Shown piece after piece: positions 48,381-61,163 of a stretch of DNA of 64,000 bases. The stretch comes from Puffinus mauretanicus. Its lineage: Eukaryota > Chordata > Aves > Procellariiformes > Procellariidae. Under the pieces are notes generated by a model. It saw only the letters and a list, made by a program, of their open reading frames with translations, searched no databases and was not told the DNA's origin. The translations under genes and the position numbers were made by a program. The DNA is taken from contig JAJKFH010001865.1 of the NCBI GenBank assembly GCA_023333565.1, positions 5,704,001 to 5,768,000 of the forward strand. The letters run 5' to 3'. How positions within the stretch are numbered: the first letter of the stretch is position 1; each line of letters begins with the position of its first letter.

Positions 48381-51300
48381 ATTCTTCTTTTGGAATTCGC
48401 AGTCTATATAAGAAACTTTTTCTAATGTTTTTTCCTAAGTAGTAATGTATGTATCGAAGGTTAATTTTATCAGCCTTTGCTATGGACCCAGATTCTATAT
48501 TTGTACATGGAATTTCTTGTAATGGCATTTATTTAGAGAAATCACAAAGACTTTTACATCACAATAAAACATCAATATTTTTCTTAAGTATTTATCCAAA
48601 TGATTACAATATTAAATAACTCTTCTTCTAACACCAATCCTATGACAATTCAATGTTACTTTATAATACTGCAGAAGTAGTCATTCTTAGTTTTTGTTTC
48701 TAACATGGATTTAGCTTTTAAATACAGAGTGTTCTTAATCCTGTGATTATTTATTTTTCCTAATTCTATATAATTAAACAAAATGCATGTGATGATTATT
48801 CTCTTTAAAAAGTGCTACACATTTTTTATTCCAGTGGAAGAAGGATGGTGTTTTTTGTTACATTTTTGTTTGTTTTTTTTTTCTTTTTTTTTCCCTTAGA
48901 GAAACGTTTATTACACACTGATGTAACTTTGTAATGCTCATCTATTTCTTCTTTTGAAAAACATCTTTTAATCTAACATCAGGAATCTCAGAGCAGCCTC
49001 TGAGCTCTTGAAAAGCATGACTTTATATTTACAAAAGCATATTTTGAAGAAGCCTTTTCTTTATGACGGGAACAAAAGGAAAAATGAATTAGGAAAAAAA
49101 TATTCTCCAAACTTGCAAATGTTATGCATGGAAGACTTCTGATATATTTTCCTTTTTGTTGTTTAGCAATGCTATTTACAACAAGAAGAATAAAAAGACT
49201 ATTCTTCATTAAAAATGTTATTTTTGCTTCTTTGGTGGTGTACTTATAGCTGATTACATGAAATGGCAGAATAAAGAGCACAATTTCCCGCCTCTGTAGC
49301 GCTCTGTTCTTTTTTTTTTAACAAGATTAATGACAGATGTGCTATCAGTTAACTAATTAAAGTTTCTTTCAGAAGGGTGTAGAAGCAAAACAAAACTATG
49401 AGCATCTAAGAAAGATAATTCCATATTTAATTTGGAAAAAAATTTACATCAGTGAATGGCTTCCAATCAGACGGTGATAAAATACCCCAACAGAATTAAG
49501 TTGTTGACATACTTTTTCTGAAGTATGTTTTTACTGATTTTTCTTACTAAATTAGGCTAATCAAGCAGAAAGAAAATGTACGCTTAATTTATGTGCAAGG
49601 CAATGCACAATATGTGCATTTATTATGTCTAATAAATATAAAATATGACTGCTTAAGCTTATAAGACAATAGCAGATACATGTCTGTCCTGAACACTCTA
49701 TTCTGCATGAAGTTAGTCTGATAAACTACTAAATCTCTGCTTTTCAGATACTCAACCACTCAATCCTTATAGTGGAGTTTTTGATTTCCTTCAAAAGATC
49801 TTTATTTCCACCTATGTCAGAGGGAAATAGTACAAAAACATTTTTCTGTAGAAAATCCTATTTTCATCTGATGGAAAAAGTTTACATGATCAGCTTCTAA
49901 AATGTTAACCTCGACTGGATTTGTCTACTTTACACCAAACATTTTATCTTGAAAATATTAGTAGTTTAATGTGTGTATTTGAAAAGGAGATGAGTCAGGA
50001 AATCAGCATACTTTGGGATTTAAGATCTTGTGTAAGGAATGGGTTTTTTTTGTTATCCAGGGCTGTGTTTATATGTAGTAGCCTTCACTTTGAAGGCCTG
50101 AGTATAAAATATTGAGCAATTCCTGCATATTTGTGGCCACTGTGAACTTCTTTTCAGATTAGTGACAGATACTTAGTTACTTCAGAGGAGCTGGAAAAGG
50201 AATCCAGGAAGGAATGTGTATGGAAAATTATCTATCTTCAAGAACAGGTCATATGAAGAAGTGTGTGTAAGATTAGTCAATTATATTTATGATTAGGTTA
50301 ATAATTCTCATATGACAAACATATTGAAGAATGCGTAGGAAGAAAAAATTTTGAAAACTCAATGGGGGAGGACTTTATAGGTTAAATTAGATATTTTAAA
50401 AACAATCTATAGAAGCAAGAATCCATATATAAAAGACAGTGGACAGGAAGACAATTTTGTGTATGTCTTCTAGACTTTCTAGCTGCTTTGAGCTCTATCT
50501 ATTAAAAAATCTTTTCTAGTTTTTATGCATGTAAAACTTGGGGAGGGATAGGTTTGGGGACAAAAGGAGAATTTAGAAGCTTTTTTTTATTATCTTTGAG
50601 TAATTCCTTAGGAATAAGTCTGGAAACATTTGTTTCAAAGCTCTAATATACATAGTGCCCTTTCACATTTTCATATGAACACAAAATTTATTTTTCAGCA
50701 TTTCTTTGAATTTTTCATTGTTCTATCAGATAACACACAGTCTCTAAGTTCTCCATGCGACAGAGACAATCAATGAGCAATTAAACACACAAATGGATAT
50801 CTTGGGTCATTCATTATTTTCCATAATCAGTTCCTGATCAGGAAATTGCAGTAGAAAAAACTCATAGTTTTCTGGCTCTACTGACATTCCCTGTTATTCA
50901 TTCATTCTGGAATTCTTCCCACATATGATGCTTTAATATCTCCAATCCACTTTTGTTGGAATCTTGAAGCATACATTACTTTTAAAATTGTAGTTTTACC
51001 CTACAGGTTTTCTCAACTCCCAGCTTTCCAAAATCTAGCTTTAACATTTTTTTCAAACATACAGGTTATATGGGCTTATACTGATACAGATTGGAAGTCA
51101 GATCTTTCCTGGTATTTGCCCTCTTCCAAAGTCCAATTTGGTTTTGCCCTTGTATATCCACAGTCTGTCACTGGTTTCTGGATTGTTCTTCTAGGCACCT
51201 ACAGAATAAGCTTTCTGTCCATCTGAACGTCAGCTCCTCATAAATTTTATGAGCAGCTAAAATGCTGTTTTTTCACCTTTTCTTATTTTATTTCTCTGTT

Positions 51301-52789
51301 CTTACTTATTTAACTTTGTGTCACTTGAAATAACTCTGATAACCTTTTCTAAGTTAAAAATGCTGTGCCAAAGAAAATACCGTATTTATTTCTGTGTCCT
51401 TTGCTAATCAGCATATTTAGTATAGAAGCCTTTGCCTTCAAAATTCTGTACTGCTACAGGTAGATAAGATGGTGTCTCTTGGTATTTAGCTTTCCCATTC
51501 TGTTTTCCATCCTTGCTTACACTGATGGTGAAAGCATTTCGAAGTCAATGCTAGAAATAACATCAAAATGCATTTGCATTGTCAGATCAAATAAGGAGTT
51601 CATTAAATGTGCAGCCCTTCTTTCTGTAATCAAATGACTACTGCAGCAAGGCTCAATACTGTCTGTAGTCTGAGAAAAGCAAGATGACATTTGAGAGGAA
51701 CTTAAATGTGAGATCAAAGCTAAGAAACAAAGAACAAAGCATATATATATAAGTGATTTTTATTTTCTTTTGATAAAAATAGCATTGAGATTATTGAATA
51801 CATTAAAAAGAAAAATAAGTTACCAACCTATGTTTCTATATTGTATTGAAATGATGAGAATTACTGAATGAAGGAGAAAAATGTTTACATCACTTAAGAT
51901 CAGAAGGATGTTTATTATGTGGCATTAGAAGAAGTCTGAGAAGCTTTAATTTCATAAAATAAAGAAAACTTGAAAGAAGTTCTTAAGGATACTTTTCCAT
52001 TTTTTAAAGATTTTTTTCCTTTACATAATCAATATCATACTGTTTGTGATTTTGCTATACAGGAAAATAAAACATATACACATATATTTCTTCTAATTGA
52101 TAAGAAATATTTAGAATCCAGCAGGAAAATTTATTTATTTAAAAGGATTAGACTGGCCCTTTGTGATTTCATTCCGAAGTTACCAAATAAATTCACAATA
52201 GAAAATGTCTGTCAGTATTGCAAAAGACATAGTATAGCTATAAAAGTCTTATTATTTTATTCATGTGCAATATAGTAAGATCAATAAAAGAAAGATTTTA
52301 CCAACTTCAGAAAATCATGACCATCTTTTTTTTCTTAATTGCGATTGATTTCAGGACTAGTGTGACAGTGCCACAGACAATAGAGTTTCCTGGAATCTGT
52401 TTCCATTTCAGACTCCAGTACCTGTGTTAATATAGATCATCTTCTTAAGGAAAAATTCCAGTATGTCGATGAAAAATTTCAAGTGATTTATCTTGATTTC
52501 GATAAGTTATTTCAGGGATCACTTATATTCGTTGTCACAGTGATCTTATCTCTTTAGTCTGAATGTGTCTTGCTTTAGTGTTTTTTTTTTCCACTTTCTG
52601 TGTTTTGTTTCGTCCCATTCCCCCTGCTTTCCATGCTTATATCTTTGCCTGCTAAAGTACAGCAACCTCTACTAACCTACCCCTCTAAGGAAGCTATTGA
52701 AGTTCATAGTCTGTGATCATGTCATAATTTAACTTTCTCTTTCACATACTAAGTGTTTTAGATTTTGGCATAAGATTTGTTTCTCAGTC
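48381..52789. other. Unassigned AT-rich non-coding stretch
   Basis: No gene is recognised. A T-rich run lies at 48851-48893. Short frames occur (for example 51970-52275 on the plus strand, Lys/Phe/Ile-rich), with no family motifs. Confidence 0.55.
48851..48893 (+). repeat. T-rich low-complexity tract
   Basis: Runs of T broken by single G, C or A over about 43 bases. Simple low-complexity sequence. Confidence 0.8.
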
Positions 52790-52910
52790 CTTCAGCTGTT
52801 CTCCTGCCTGTCCCCTGAACTTTCTCCAATCTGTCAACACATTTGTTGAATTCTGGATTCCAGAATGTGACAGTGTCTAGCTAGGGGATATTCCAGTGTC
52901 TAATATTAAT
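52790..52910 (-). mobile_element. Probable ancient CR1 fragment
   Basis: CTTTCTCCAATCTGTCAACA, followed by GTTGAATTCTGGATTCCAGA and GACAGTGTCTAGC, resembles the inverted CR1 pol segment around the VQRR and QLWGP codons (the family has CTCCAATCTGTCCACATCCT and TGGTGCCCAGAACTGGACAC-like sequence). Divergence is high, and neither a tail nor a long frame survives. It could be another LINE of the CR1/L2 group. Confidence 0.4.
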
Positions 52911-55591
52911 ATAACAGGACTTCTGCACCCTTGCTTCTTGTTTGTCTGCTAGACATATTTAGGGGTCTTCAGTGTAACTCTCAGGTTATCAAATATGACT
53001 TTTGGGGAGACACCATTTTGAGGAAATAACCCTCATGACTATAAGCACAATTAAATTCTTTTTAATTCTATGATTTTTATGAATGTCTATAATAAAGAGC
53101 ATGTTATGGTCTTGTGTCCATTTGGTCTAGATGCTTGTCACCTTGCTGTTTGATCTGAGATAATGGTCTACTGAAGACAAGAAATATCTTTTTTCCCACA
53201 CTCTCAGTTCACTGTTTCAGATTTATGCTTAAAAACAGTTCATTCCATCTGCTCCTGCTTATTACCTAACCTCTTACCATTGTTTTATAGAAAAAAAAAA
53301 AACCCTGAGGTGTTTCTTTATTTTGTGTCACTTTGTGTCCTGTTTATTTTGAAATCTTGGTATTGTACTAGGTGACTGCTTATTTGTTGATCCTTCTTAT
53401 CCTCCCCTTTTATTATTAGCTTGCTCCCATGGTTTTGCAGCTGTGCAGCATGCCATCCCACTGGAGCTTCTTTCTTGTCTGGTAGCTTTCTGTTCTCTTC
53501 ACTTTTGTTCTTGGTCACCATTTCATTTCTTCCTTCAATACGAGCTTTCAGAAGTTTCAGAGGTTCTTTACTCTTTGGTCTGTCTGATATTCAGTATCGG
53601 TACTTGACCTTCAAATGATAAAGCTATTTCCAGTAAAGCACTGCTTACAAAGGAATTCCTTTCTAGAATGAGACAGAAAAGAAAATATTACCCATCAGGT
53701 ACAGCTAGAAACCACTACTGCGGTGTCTGTCTTGACAGTGCTGATCCACAGAACTGTATGTAGATGTTTCTTAAATTTTTCTGTTACTTATATTCATGTT
53801 CAGGCTCTAGCTTGAGACACCTAACAATTGCACTTTGAGTTGTTTAGCCAAATGTGTCCCTTGCTAGACTGTGTAAACTTCAGAGGGAGTAAAGAAATAA
53901 TGTGCATCTCATTATGCTCCTCAGATTAACTATATTTACATCTAATCCCATCAGACATTATCTGTTAGACTTTATCTCGTTCACCAAAATTATTAATAAT
54001 AAAGTTTTATTGTTTGCCTTACTGTCAAGATACTTTAAAAAAACCCCAGATGAATAAATGCAGACAAAATTTGTAATAAATTAGGTGGTTAAATTACTTT
54101 GTGATGCAAATATCTGTTCAAGGATGTTTTCATTGGTTCACACTTCAACTAGAGGGACTATGTGGTTAGTAATGTGGTTAGAACTACGAACTATATAATG
54201 TTATTTAAAATTTAATCCACCATTATTTTCTAGTATATATAAGATTATCTTTAGATTCACCTCCTTCATAAGAAAGAGGTACTTGAAAATCAAAGCAAAC
54301 AGTTCGTAGGTCTTTCTACAGTCTATATTTTCTTAGTGTGATGTCTCACTTAATCATAGTCTTAAATTTATGCCCAATTTGATATTACAAGGAGTTTAGA
54401 AGTGCTCTTTGCAGTGCTTATGGTTATGCATGCATGTAAGTCTCCTTGGGATTTGTATCTTTATCTTTGCAGATTCTTTTGTTTAGAGATTAAAATGGAA
54501 ACTTCTAATGCAAAGAGACAGTCATCCTGGTAAAAGTATTCTGCGGAGATGTAACTTCCTTTTTGAATTGTTCAGACATGGTGAGGCAGAGAGCTTTGTG
54601 GTCATCCAGTGTCACTAAGAAGAGTCGAAATCTAAAGTTTATGCATTATTACTCTTTGGATATACAGACTAGAGCATTCCTTCTTCAGAAGTCGTGAGCT
54701 GAAACAGGAAGGAACAATATTCCTTTGGAAAACTACTACACTACATTGTAAAGACTAGATTATAATATTGGTACTATATATTATCCTATTGTTCTTTCAC
54801 AGTTATGTGGAGATATTTTTTAATTTCTTTGTGATTTGGGATCATTACCAGAATGTATATGCAGCTTGAAAATGAAAAAATAATGATAAGTTTAAATACA
54901 TATGCCACTAAAGATCCAAACTCAGCCTTTAGTGGGGTGGAACAGGGAAGTTGTAGCAGAGCGCATACTTATATTGCTTAAAATGTGCAAGGGAAATCCA
55001 AGCTCTATTAACTCAGTAGTAAGATTCCATACATCTGAGGTGTTGGCAGGTAAAATAGAAAGGCGGGAGGGAATAATTTCAAAATATAGTCAGAGAGCAG
55101 TAAAAGCGTCAAGAAAATGTGAACGCTGATTCTACTTTCCTTTTAAAAGCCCCATTCGGAGATTAATTTTTTTTTTTTATGGAACCTTCCTTTAGAAATA
55201 AACAGTTTTACTTTGAATAGAATTAAATTTTTACCAAGGGCAGAATTTTGGAATGAAGATGGAACTGTGTCTTAAACATCTCAAATTTAAATTCTAGTCT
55301 TCACTTTTAACATAATAAGCAAGAACATACCATTAACTTTTCTTAACATGTCAGATCTTTGTTCTAATTCTGCTGCTGAAAGAACCTTACTTTGAGTGGA
55401 TGTATACTTTGTTCCACTAATGATTCTTTAGGGTTGACAATAGTGAAGAGAATCCTTGCTCATTTTTTTTCTCCCCTTTACATATCCCATTAGCAGCTTC
55501 AGCTTTTGAAACAATTTCTTATATTAGTAAACTATATGATTAATCTGAAAATTGTTAATCTGAAAATCTGATGCCACTTTGGAATTTTTTG

Positions 55592-55626
55592 GTGTGTGTG
55601 TGTACATATATATATATATATATATA
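55592..55626 (+). repeat. Compound (GT)n(TA)n microsatellite
   Basis: Six GT units, then ACA, then about ten TA units. This is a typical compound dinucleotide repeat. Confidence 0.9.
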
Positions 55627-58009
55627 AAAATTATATAATATCCAAACCTGAGACTGAGATTTCTGGAGTTAATGGATGGAGGAAAAAGATACTGATTTAA
55701 TAGCAGAGAACAACAAATAAGAAAATTCTACTTTTTCTGGTGAGAATCATGCTATGGCAAACATCAGATAAACTTTGTGTTTCATGTCCAAAGGAGAAGT
55801 TAATGTTTTATAAACTTTCTGAATCTCTAAATTTCTTTTAAAGTAGTTTGCTTCTCTCTTACTGGTAGAAGAATATTGTCATAGAAACCTCTAAGAACCT
55901 GCTTTGTGTCCTCCTGGTATTTTCCTTTGCTTTATTTATAAATGAGGAAAACCACCTGTGTCAAGTATTAGCCTAAAGAATCCGTAAGAGCATAAGAGTG
56001 CTTGATCTACTCAAAGCTTCTTAAAAAGGGAAAACATCAAAGCGGCTCAAAACTATTACTCTGTAGATGTTTTGTCGTTTTCATCTTTAGATATATAGTT
56101 TTGCTTTTCCTTCACCTACTAATTTTCTCTAAAGCAAGAGCACTGCAGAGTTTTTAAAAATGTGTATTGTAATCTTTGATCTAAAGTGATACAAAAGTCT
56201 TTTGGCTTCCTAGTCTCACATTGACTCTTTTTGAAAAGAGGCAAATATTCTTTATCTTTGCTTCCAGACTCTTGAAGCATTATTTTGATCACATTTATTC
56301 TCTTCTATATAGTTTTTTTTAATTACTGTATATGAATATACTGATTCTTACCATCTAGGTTCATATGCATCCTGTCTGTTTGTATGCAAGATAATTTGCA
56401 TTTTGTTTCATAGTTAAAGCTCCACTCCAAATATACATAATAACTAAACTGCTGATGGGATAAAAGTTGTTATTAAGGCAATTTCATATTGTCCTAATAT
56501 TGTTAAGATTTTCTGGATAGTTTTTGAATTTTACATTTCTTTATACAATAACAATGAGGATTTTTTTTTTTTCATTCATTGTTACTGCAGTGGTTTTTTG
56601 GCTTTTTTTAAGATACTTTTGTTTTTTTAAGCTACTTTGAAGTTTGTACTTTACAAGTATGCAGATACAAGTTAAATATTTCTTAATTTGTAAATACTCT
56701 GGAAGTTTTAAGCAAACAAAACCTGAAATTTGCAGATACAACAAGTAAAAGATGAAAACTGCACTGACTTCACTGGTTCTTCCTAATCTTTCTTTCAATC
56801 CGTCTCCAGACAGCCTAATTTAAAGCTTGTGGAACGATTCCTATGCAATTTAAGTGGGCTTTGAATGAGGTTATATCAATTCAGCTGCAGATTGTCATTG
56901 GAATAATTGGTGCTGTACTAATTAACTTGCTGTTTCTCAGCCTCCTTGCAATTGCTTAGTCTTTCTTTGTTTGATTGAAACCTCATCGGATTCCACCTCC
57001 AAAATTCAGTTTTGGATAGTCTTATAGGCCTCTACTGTGTCTCTGTGAGTGTGTATGTATGTTCTCCATGTTGCTCTTCTCCCTGACAGTCAGCTATCAA
57101 AATGTCATCCTCAACTGAGTTCATCCACAGGCAAGCTAAAACCTGGCATTATAACCTCTTTGATTTATTTTCTTTTAACTGCTTAATGAGGCACTTGAAA
57201 CACTGCCCAGATAGACTATGCTCTATGCCGACATTCTTTTTCTTCAGCTTCTTCTAAGAATTTCCTCCTTTTAAGCAGTTTGTGTGCTAAGATGTATTAA
57301 TAACTTTGTCAAACTTATAGTAATGAAGGCATATTGATAAGCTGAGAAAGAACTGCTTCCTGGGTAGTCCACATCTTAATTTAATTATGAAGAAGGAATC
57401 TGCAAGACTTACAGTTTGGACTTGAGAATCAGAAAGAATGAGCATCAAAGTAAGTGTTTATTCCTCTTAGGGACACGTGTTGTTGGAAAATGTTCCAGAG
57501 TCTAAAAGCTAGGTTTTACAAGTCTTCATGAGGTGACAAAAGTTATTGGTAAGAATATGTTAGAGAGAGACCAAAATTTGGTTTTCTTAGGAAGATGTCT
57601 GTCTGGTGTAGAGAGGCAGTTTTTTATTCATTGGCTAGACATAGAAACCGAGTCTGCATCATCGAGTCTGATGATAATACCTGGAGCTAAGGTGTACCGA
57701 GACAGACAAGAAGGACGACAGCAGCAGACTCCTGTGGAGAAACTCGTAGTAGAGAAAGATGTTATTCTAAGGTCCTTATGCAAAAGTTAGATGGTGTTAA
57801 CTTTTCTCCAAATATGACCGTAAGCCTTGAGATGCTGACTTTAATTTCATTAAAGACTCTTATTCTAATCATAGTTTATTTCTTCTGAAGAATATCTCTG
57901 AAGTAATTTAATATTGTCTTCCATGTAACTTTTTTCAGTGCTGAATACAGATAGCATATTATTTTTCTGCCTTAAGGATCTATCTAACATTTCCTTTTCT
58001 TTTCCTTAG

Positions 58010-58073
58010 AGAAAATATGGCTTTGTACTTTGGTAGACATGGTTGTGGATGGGATCATGAAAATGTCAGTACG
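58010..58073 (+). other. Candidate small exon with good splice sites
   Basis: It is preceded by a strong pyrimidine tract and AG (TTTTCTTTTCCTTAG, AG at 58008-58009) and followed by GTAAGA, a near-consensus donor starting at 58074. Two of the three plus-strand frames are open across its 64 bases; one contains an ATG and reads MALYFGRHGCGWDHENVST, which I do not recognise. Being open over 64 bases is not significant. It could be a real alternative or non-coding exon, or a chance pair of splice-like sites. Nothing upstream or downstream was found to splice to it. Confidence 0.2.
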
Positions 58074-60350
58074 GTAAGATTCGCCTTGCAAATCATTTAA
58101 CTTAGTGATGAAACTGAGCATACTGCGCTATGGCCTGGGGCCCCACTCCTTTCAGTTCTTCTCCTTTTTTTATAGCCAGTGAGTCCAGGGTCACTTCTGT
58201 GCCCTTGAACATACATTTGGACTTAATTTCTATTCACTATTAAGATACACTTTATTTCTTTAGCTTTGTGCATATGAAGTCACCACCACTCAGCAGAAAA
58301 GGGCTGAGTAAAGTCTGAGGAATGAGCAAGCGTCTTGCGCAGTTGCCTTCACCTGCTGCTTCCCACCCTCCCAGTTGTAAAGTTTCCCCAGCATATTACT
58401 GTTACCACATCCTCAGCAGATTTATTGTTTTATTGAATTTCTGGGAGGAAATACAGTACTCTATAGTGACAAAGCCCTGCTTTTCAAAATCTGATTGAAG
58501 TGGGTGACAGACAAACAGATTGTGCCTTGTGTGGCATAAACTTCTAAGGAAGAACTAACAGATCGGAGGGAAAAAAGAGGAATTAAACTCTGAAATTAAA
58601 CTTTGCTTTTGAAACAATGGTGATTATTTATCCTAATCAGAATGCCATGTTTAGTTTAGGGGCAGCCTAGAGGCTTTGCATTCTGTCCCTGCAGTTTCCG
58701 TTGATTTCTCATGGCAGCTCTTCTGTATTTCATAACTCTCATTTAGCAAGGTCTAAACCTATTCCCCTATGTAAATATCACGTTTTACAGATGAGGCAGA
58801 AGAAAATCGGAGGAGTCTTGTCACAACAGAGCAATTCTGTGCTCCATTTATCCCCTGTTCCAAAATGGTCTTGGATTGACTTGGTAGCGTGCACAATAAA
58901 ACAGCCCAGATACATACAGCTGTATGGTTTTTTTCTTTATATATTATTGCATAGCACTTTAACATGTACAAATGTGTGTCTTATCAAAAATCCTTGAGGT
59001 CTGTTGCTTTCAACAGAGAAAGATTTGCTATCTGATGGATAATGTATTGGACTTTAGTTTGTCAGCTGTTAGATGCTTGAGCCTCTTACTTTTTTGCATG
59101 AATTTGGGATTAATATACATTAATATACAAAACTCCTGTTTGTATATGCATCAGATTTGAGGATGTTAACACAATATTAATTTACCTGACTCTGAAAGTT
59201 TAAAATTAAGTTTAGTTTTGTTTTTTTTAAATGTTGCTAGAAGTGATTAATTGTGATTTGATTCTTGGAAGCTGGAGGAACACAAAACAATGTTAGAGTA
59301 ATAATGTGTTATTACTATTTCCTAAATCTGCTGCATTTTGCAGACTTAAAAGAAAATTACCCTTATTATATGAAAGTATTAAAAAAAAAAAGAGAAAGAA
59401 CGAAGAAAAGACAGTGACCATTGCAGAAAGGGTATTCAACTACTTTGTGACGAGTGAAGAATTATTTAATAAGGAAAACTAAAGAAAATGCTTAAGAAGA
59501 CCTGCTAAAACTGGGATGACATAATTTGCCTTGAAAATGGATTCAGACATTGAATTAATGCTAAAAAGAAAAACTGATATGCTTAAGGATGAACTATTGA
59601 AGATCTGACCTGTTGAAGCCATTTATTTCTCCTGATAAATTTTTTCTTGTAATATTTTCTGGAGTGAACTTAGCCTTTTGTAAAAGTTGGTAGTAGAGGG
59701 AATATTATGGTTTCAATCTTTAGTACAGTAATCTTTGCTGCTTTTCTGAAGTATGGTTCTTAAATCAGCATGCATGCTAACAGTTGTGCTGTAGTAAAAG
59801 CTCTATCACAATGCCTTAAATAGTATTACATTTCATATTACGATTTATAAATATTTAACTGTCTGTATTTACTATATAAATATAGCAACATTTTTACATA
59901 TACACAAAATAGTTCTACTTATTTGAAGAATTATTTTTAAAATATTTTTAAGTGGATTTGGACTAGTTTATTGGTACTGCTCTTGCAGCAACATCCTTCC
60001 TCTTTACCTGCAAGCTTACCTCTTATGTACTTCTAGACCTCCGTGTCTAAGATAGCTATAATGGGTCAGCTGTGTTCCTGAATGATAGCAGATAAATGGT
60101 TTTGGCCAGCAACGAGCAGGAGGCATGCTTGTTAAAAGGTACTATTAAACAGCTTTGCCTAAAAGGTGAAAGCAAATCAGCTGAGCCTTGTTAGTAGCAG
60201 TGATTTAGATGAAGCTGTGGAATGAGAAAAAACCACAGTAGACGTGATCCTGGTTGGTGCTAAATGGGTATAAAGTCGTTGTATGTATTTGTAAAATTTT
60301 AATCTGCAAATTGTCAATTGATGTTAAATAAATAAATCTCTTTTTTAGAG

Positions 60351-60557
60351 AGTAATTTGTGAAATCACAAGTAATTTGTGAAATTTTGATTAAATGCCCA
60401 TGCTTTTGACAAAAACAATGACAAAAACGGTCAATGAAACTGATATGAAAGGCATTATTCTTTCTATGTGATATAGGAAAAGATGGTACATTGCTTCATT
60501 CAGAAATGCTTATTAATGGAGCTACATTAATTAATGCTTCTTTAATGGGGCTGCATT
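60351..60557 (+). repeat. Cluster of three short direct duplications
   Basis: Within about 200 bases there are three separate pairs. AGTAATTTGTGAAAT occurs twice at 60351-60365 and 60370-60384. TGACAAAAAC occurs twice at 60407-60416 and 60419-60428. TTAATGGAGCTACATT at 60513-60528 recurs with two changes at 60542-60557. Each pair has its own period (19, 12 and 29 bases), so this is not one satellite. Confidence 0.75.
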
Positions 60558-61059
60558 TCAAGTGCATCTATTGAATGAAGGAATGATGACAAACTGGATC
60601 AAAAATTGTTGGTGTGAGTGGCAAGAACGATGTTTTTAATTGACCTGTGTTTTTGGTTCTATACATACTGATATCAAAGATGTCACTGAAGAAAGGTAAT
60701 TGTATAACTGGAATGGAAAACATCGTCCTTCAAGGAGATCTGGCAGGATTACTGTAATTTGAGAAAGAAGTTATAGTTCTGTAAGAATAATGGACTAAAG
60801 GACTGTGTATATACACATAGTAAACAGATGAAATACACACCTTTTTCTGCAGTGTTTGAGCAGTCTGTCCACAAAAGTTTATGAAATAAATTTACCATTG
60901 TGGTACACATGCCAAACTCAAGCTCTGACAGACTGCTTTGCGGGGAAAGAAGTAGCAGCCTATCTCCATTTTCAACTGTGACTATGAATTCAAGGCACTT
61001 GATGAAAGCAATGCAGCTCTCACTATCAGTACATGTGTCAGTGCTGTGTGTGATGTAGT

Positions 61060-61120
61060 GACTTCTGATGATCTTGAATTTTATGTAAAATGATTCTATA
61101 ATTTTATTCTATAATTTAAA
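61060..61120 (+). mobile_element. Possible vestigial CR1 3' end
   Basis: GATGATCTTGAA followed by AATGATTCTATAATTTTATTC resembles the end of CR1 (GATGATCTT...AATGATTCTATGATTC). The connecting TTCCAACC phrase is missing. In AT-rich DNA such a match could be chance. Confidence 0.25.
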
Positions 61121-61144
61121 AAGGATGTATTCAGTAGTACAGTT

Positions 61145-61163
61145 CTATGTGATAATCACATAG
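61145..61163. repeat. Perfect 9-bp-arm palindrome
   Basis: CTATGTGAT and ATCACATAG flank one A. A short isolated palindrome with no assigned role. Confidence 0.8.

Noticed and set aside
51970..52275. 101-codon Lys/Phe/Ile-rich frame
   Set aside because: Its composition follows the local AT bias and no family is recognised.
53041..53080. TTCTATGATTTTTATGA as a CR1 tail
   Set aside because: No CR1 3' UTR phrase precedes it; in this AT-rich context the match is too short.
57533..57790. 85-codon frame with fairly normal residue mix
   Set aside because: No motif, no homologue recalled and no splice structure; kept as chance.
59381..59391. A-run as a possible retrogene poly-A tail
   Set aside because: No gene-like sequence or AATAAA-terminated transcript precedes it and no target-site duplication is seen.
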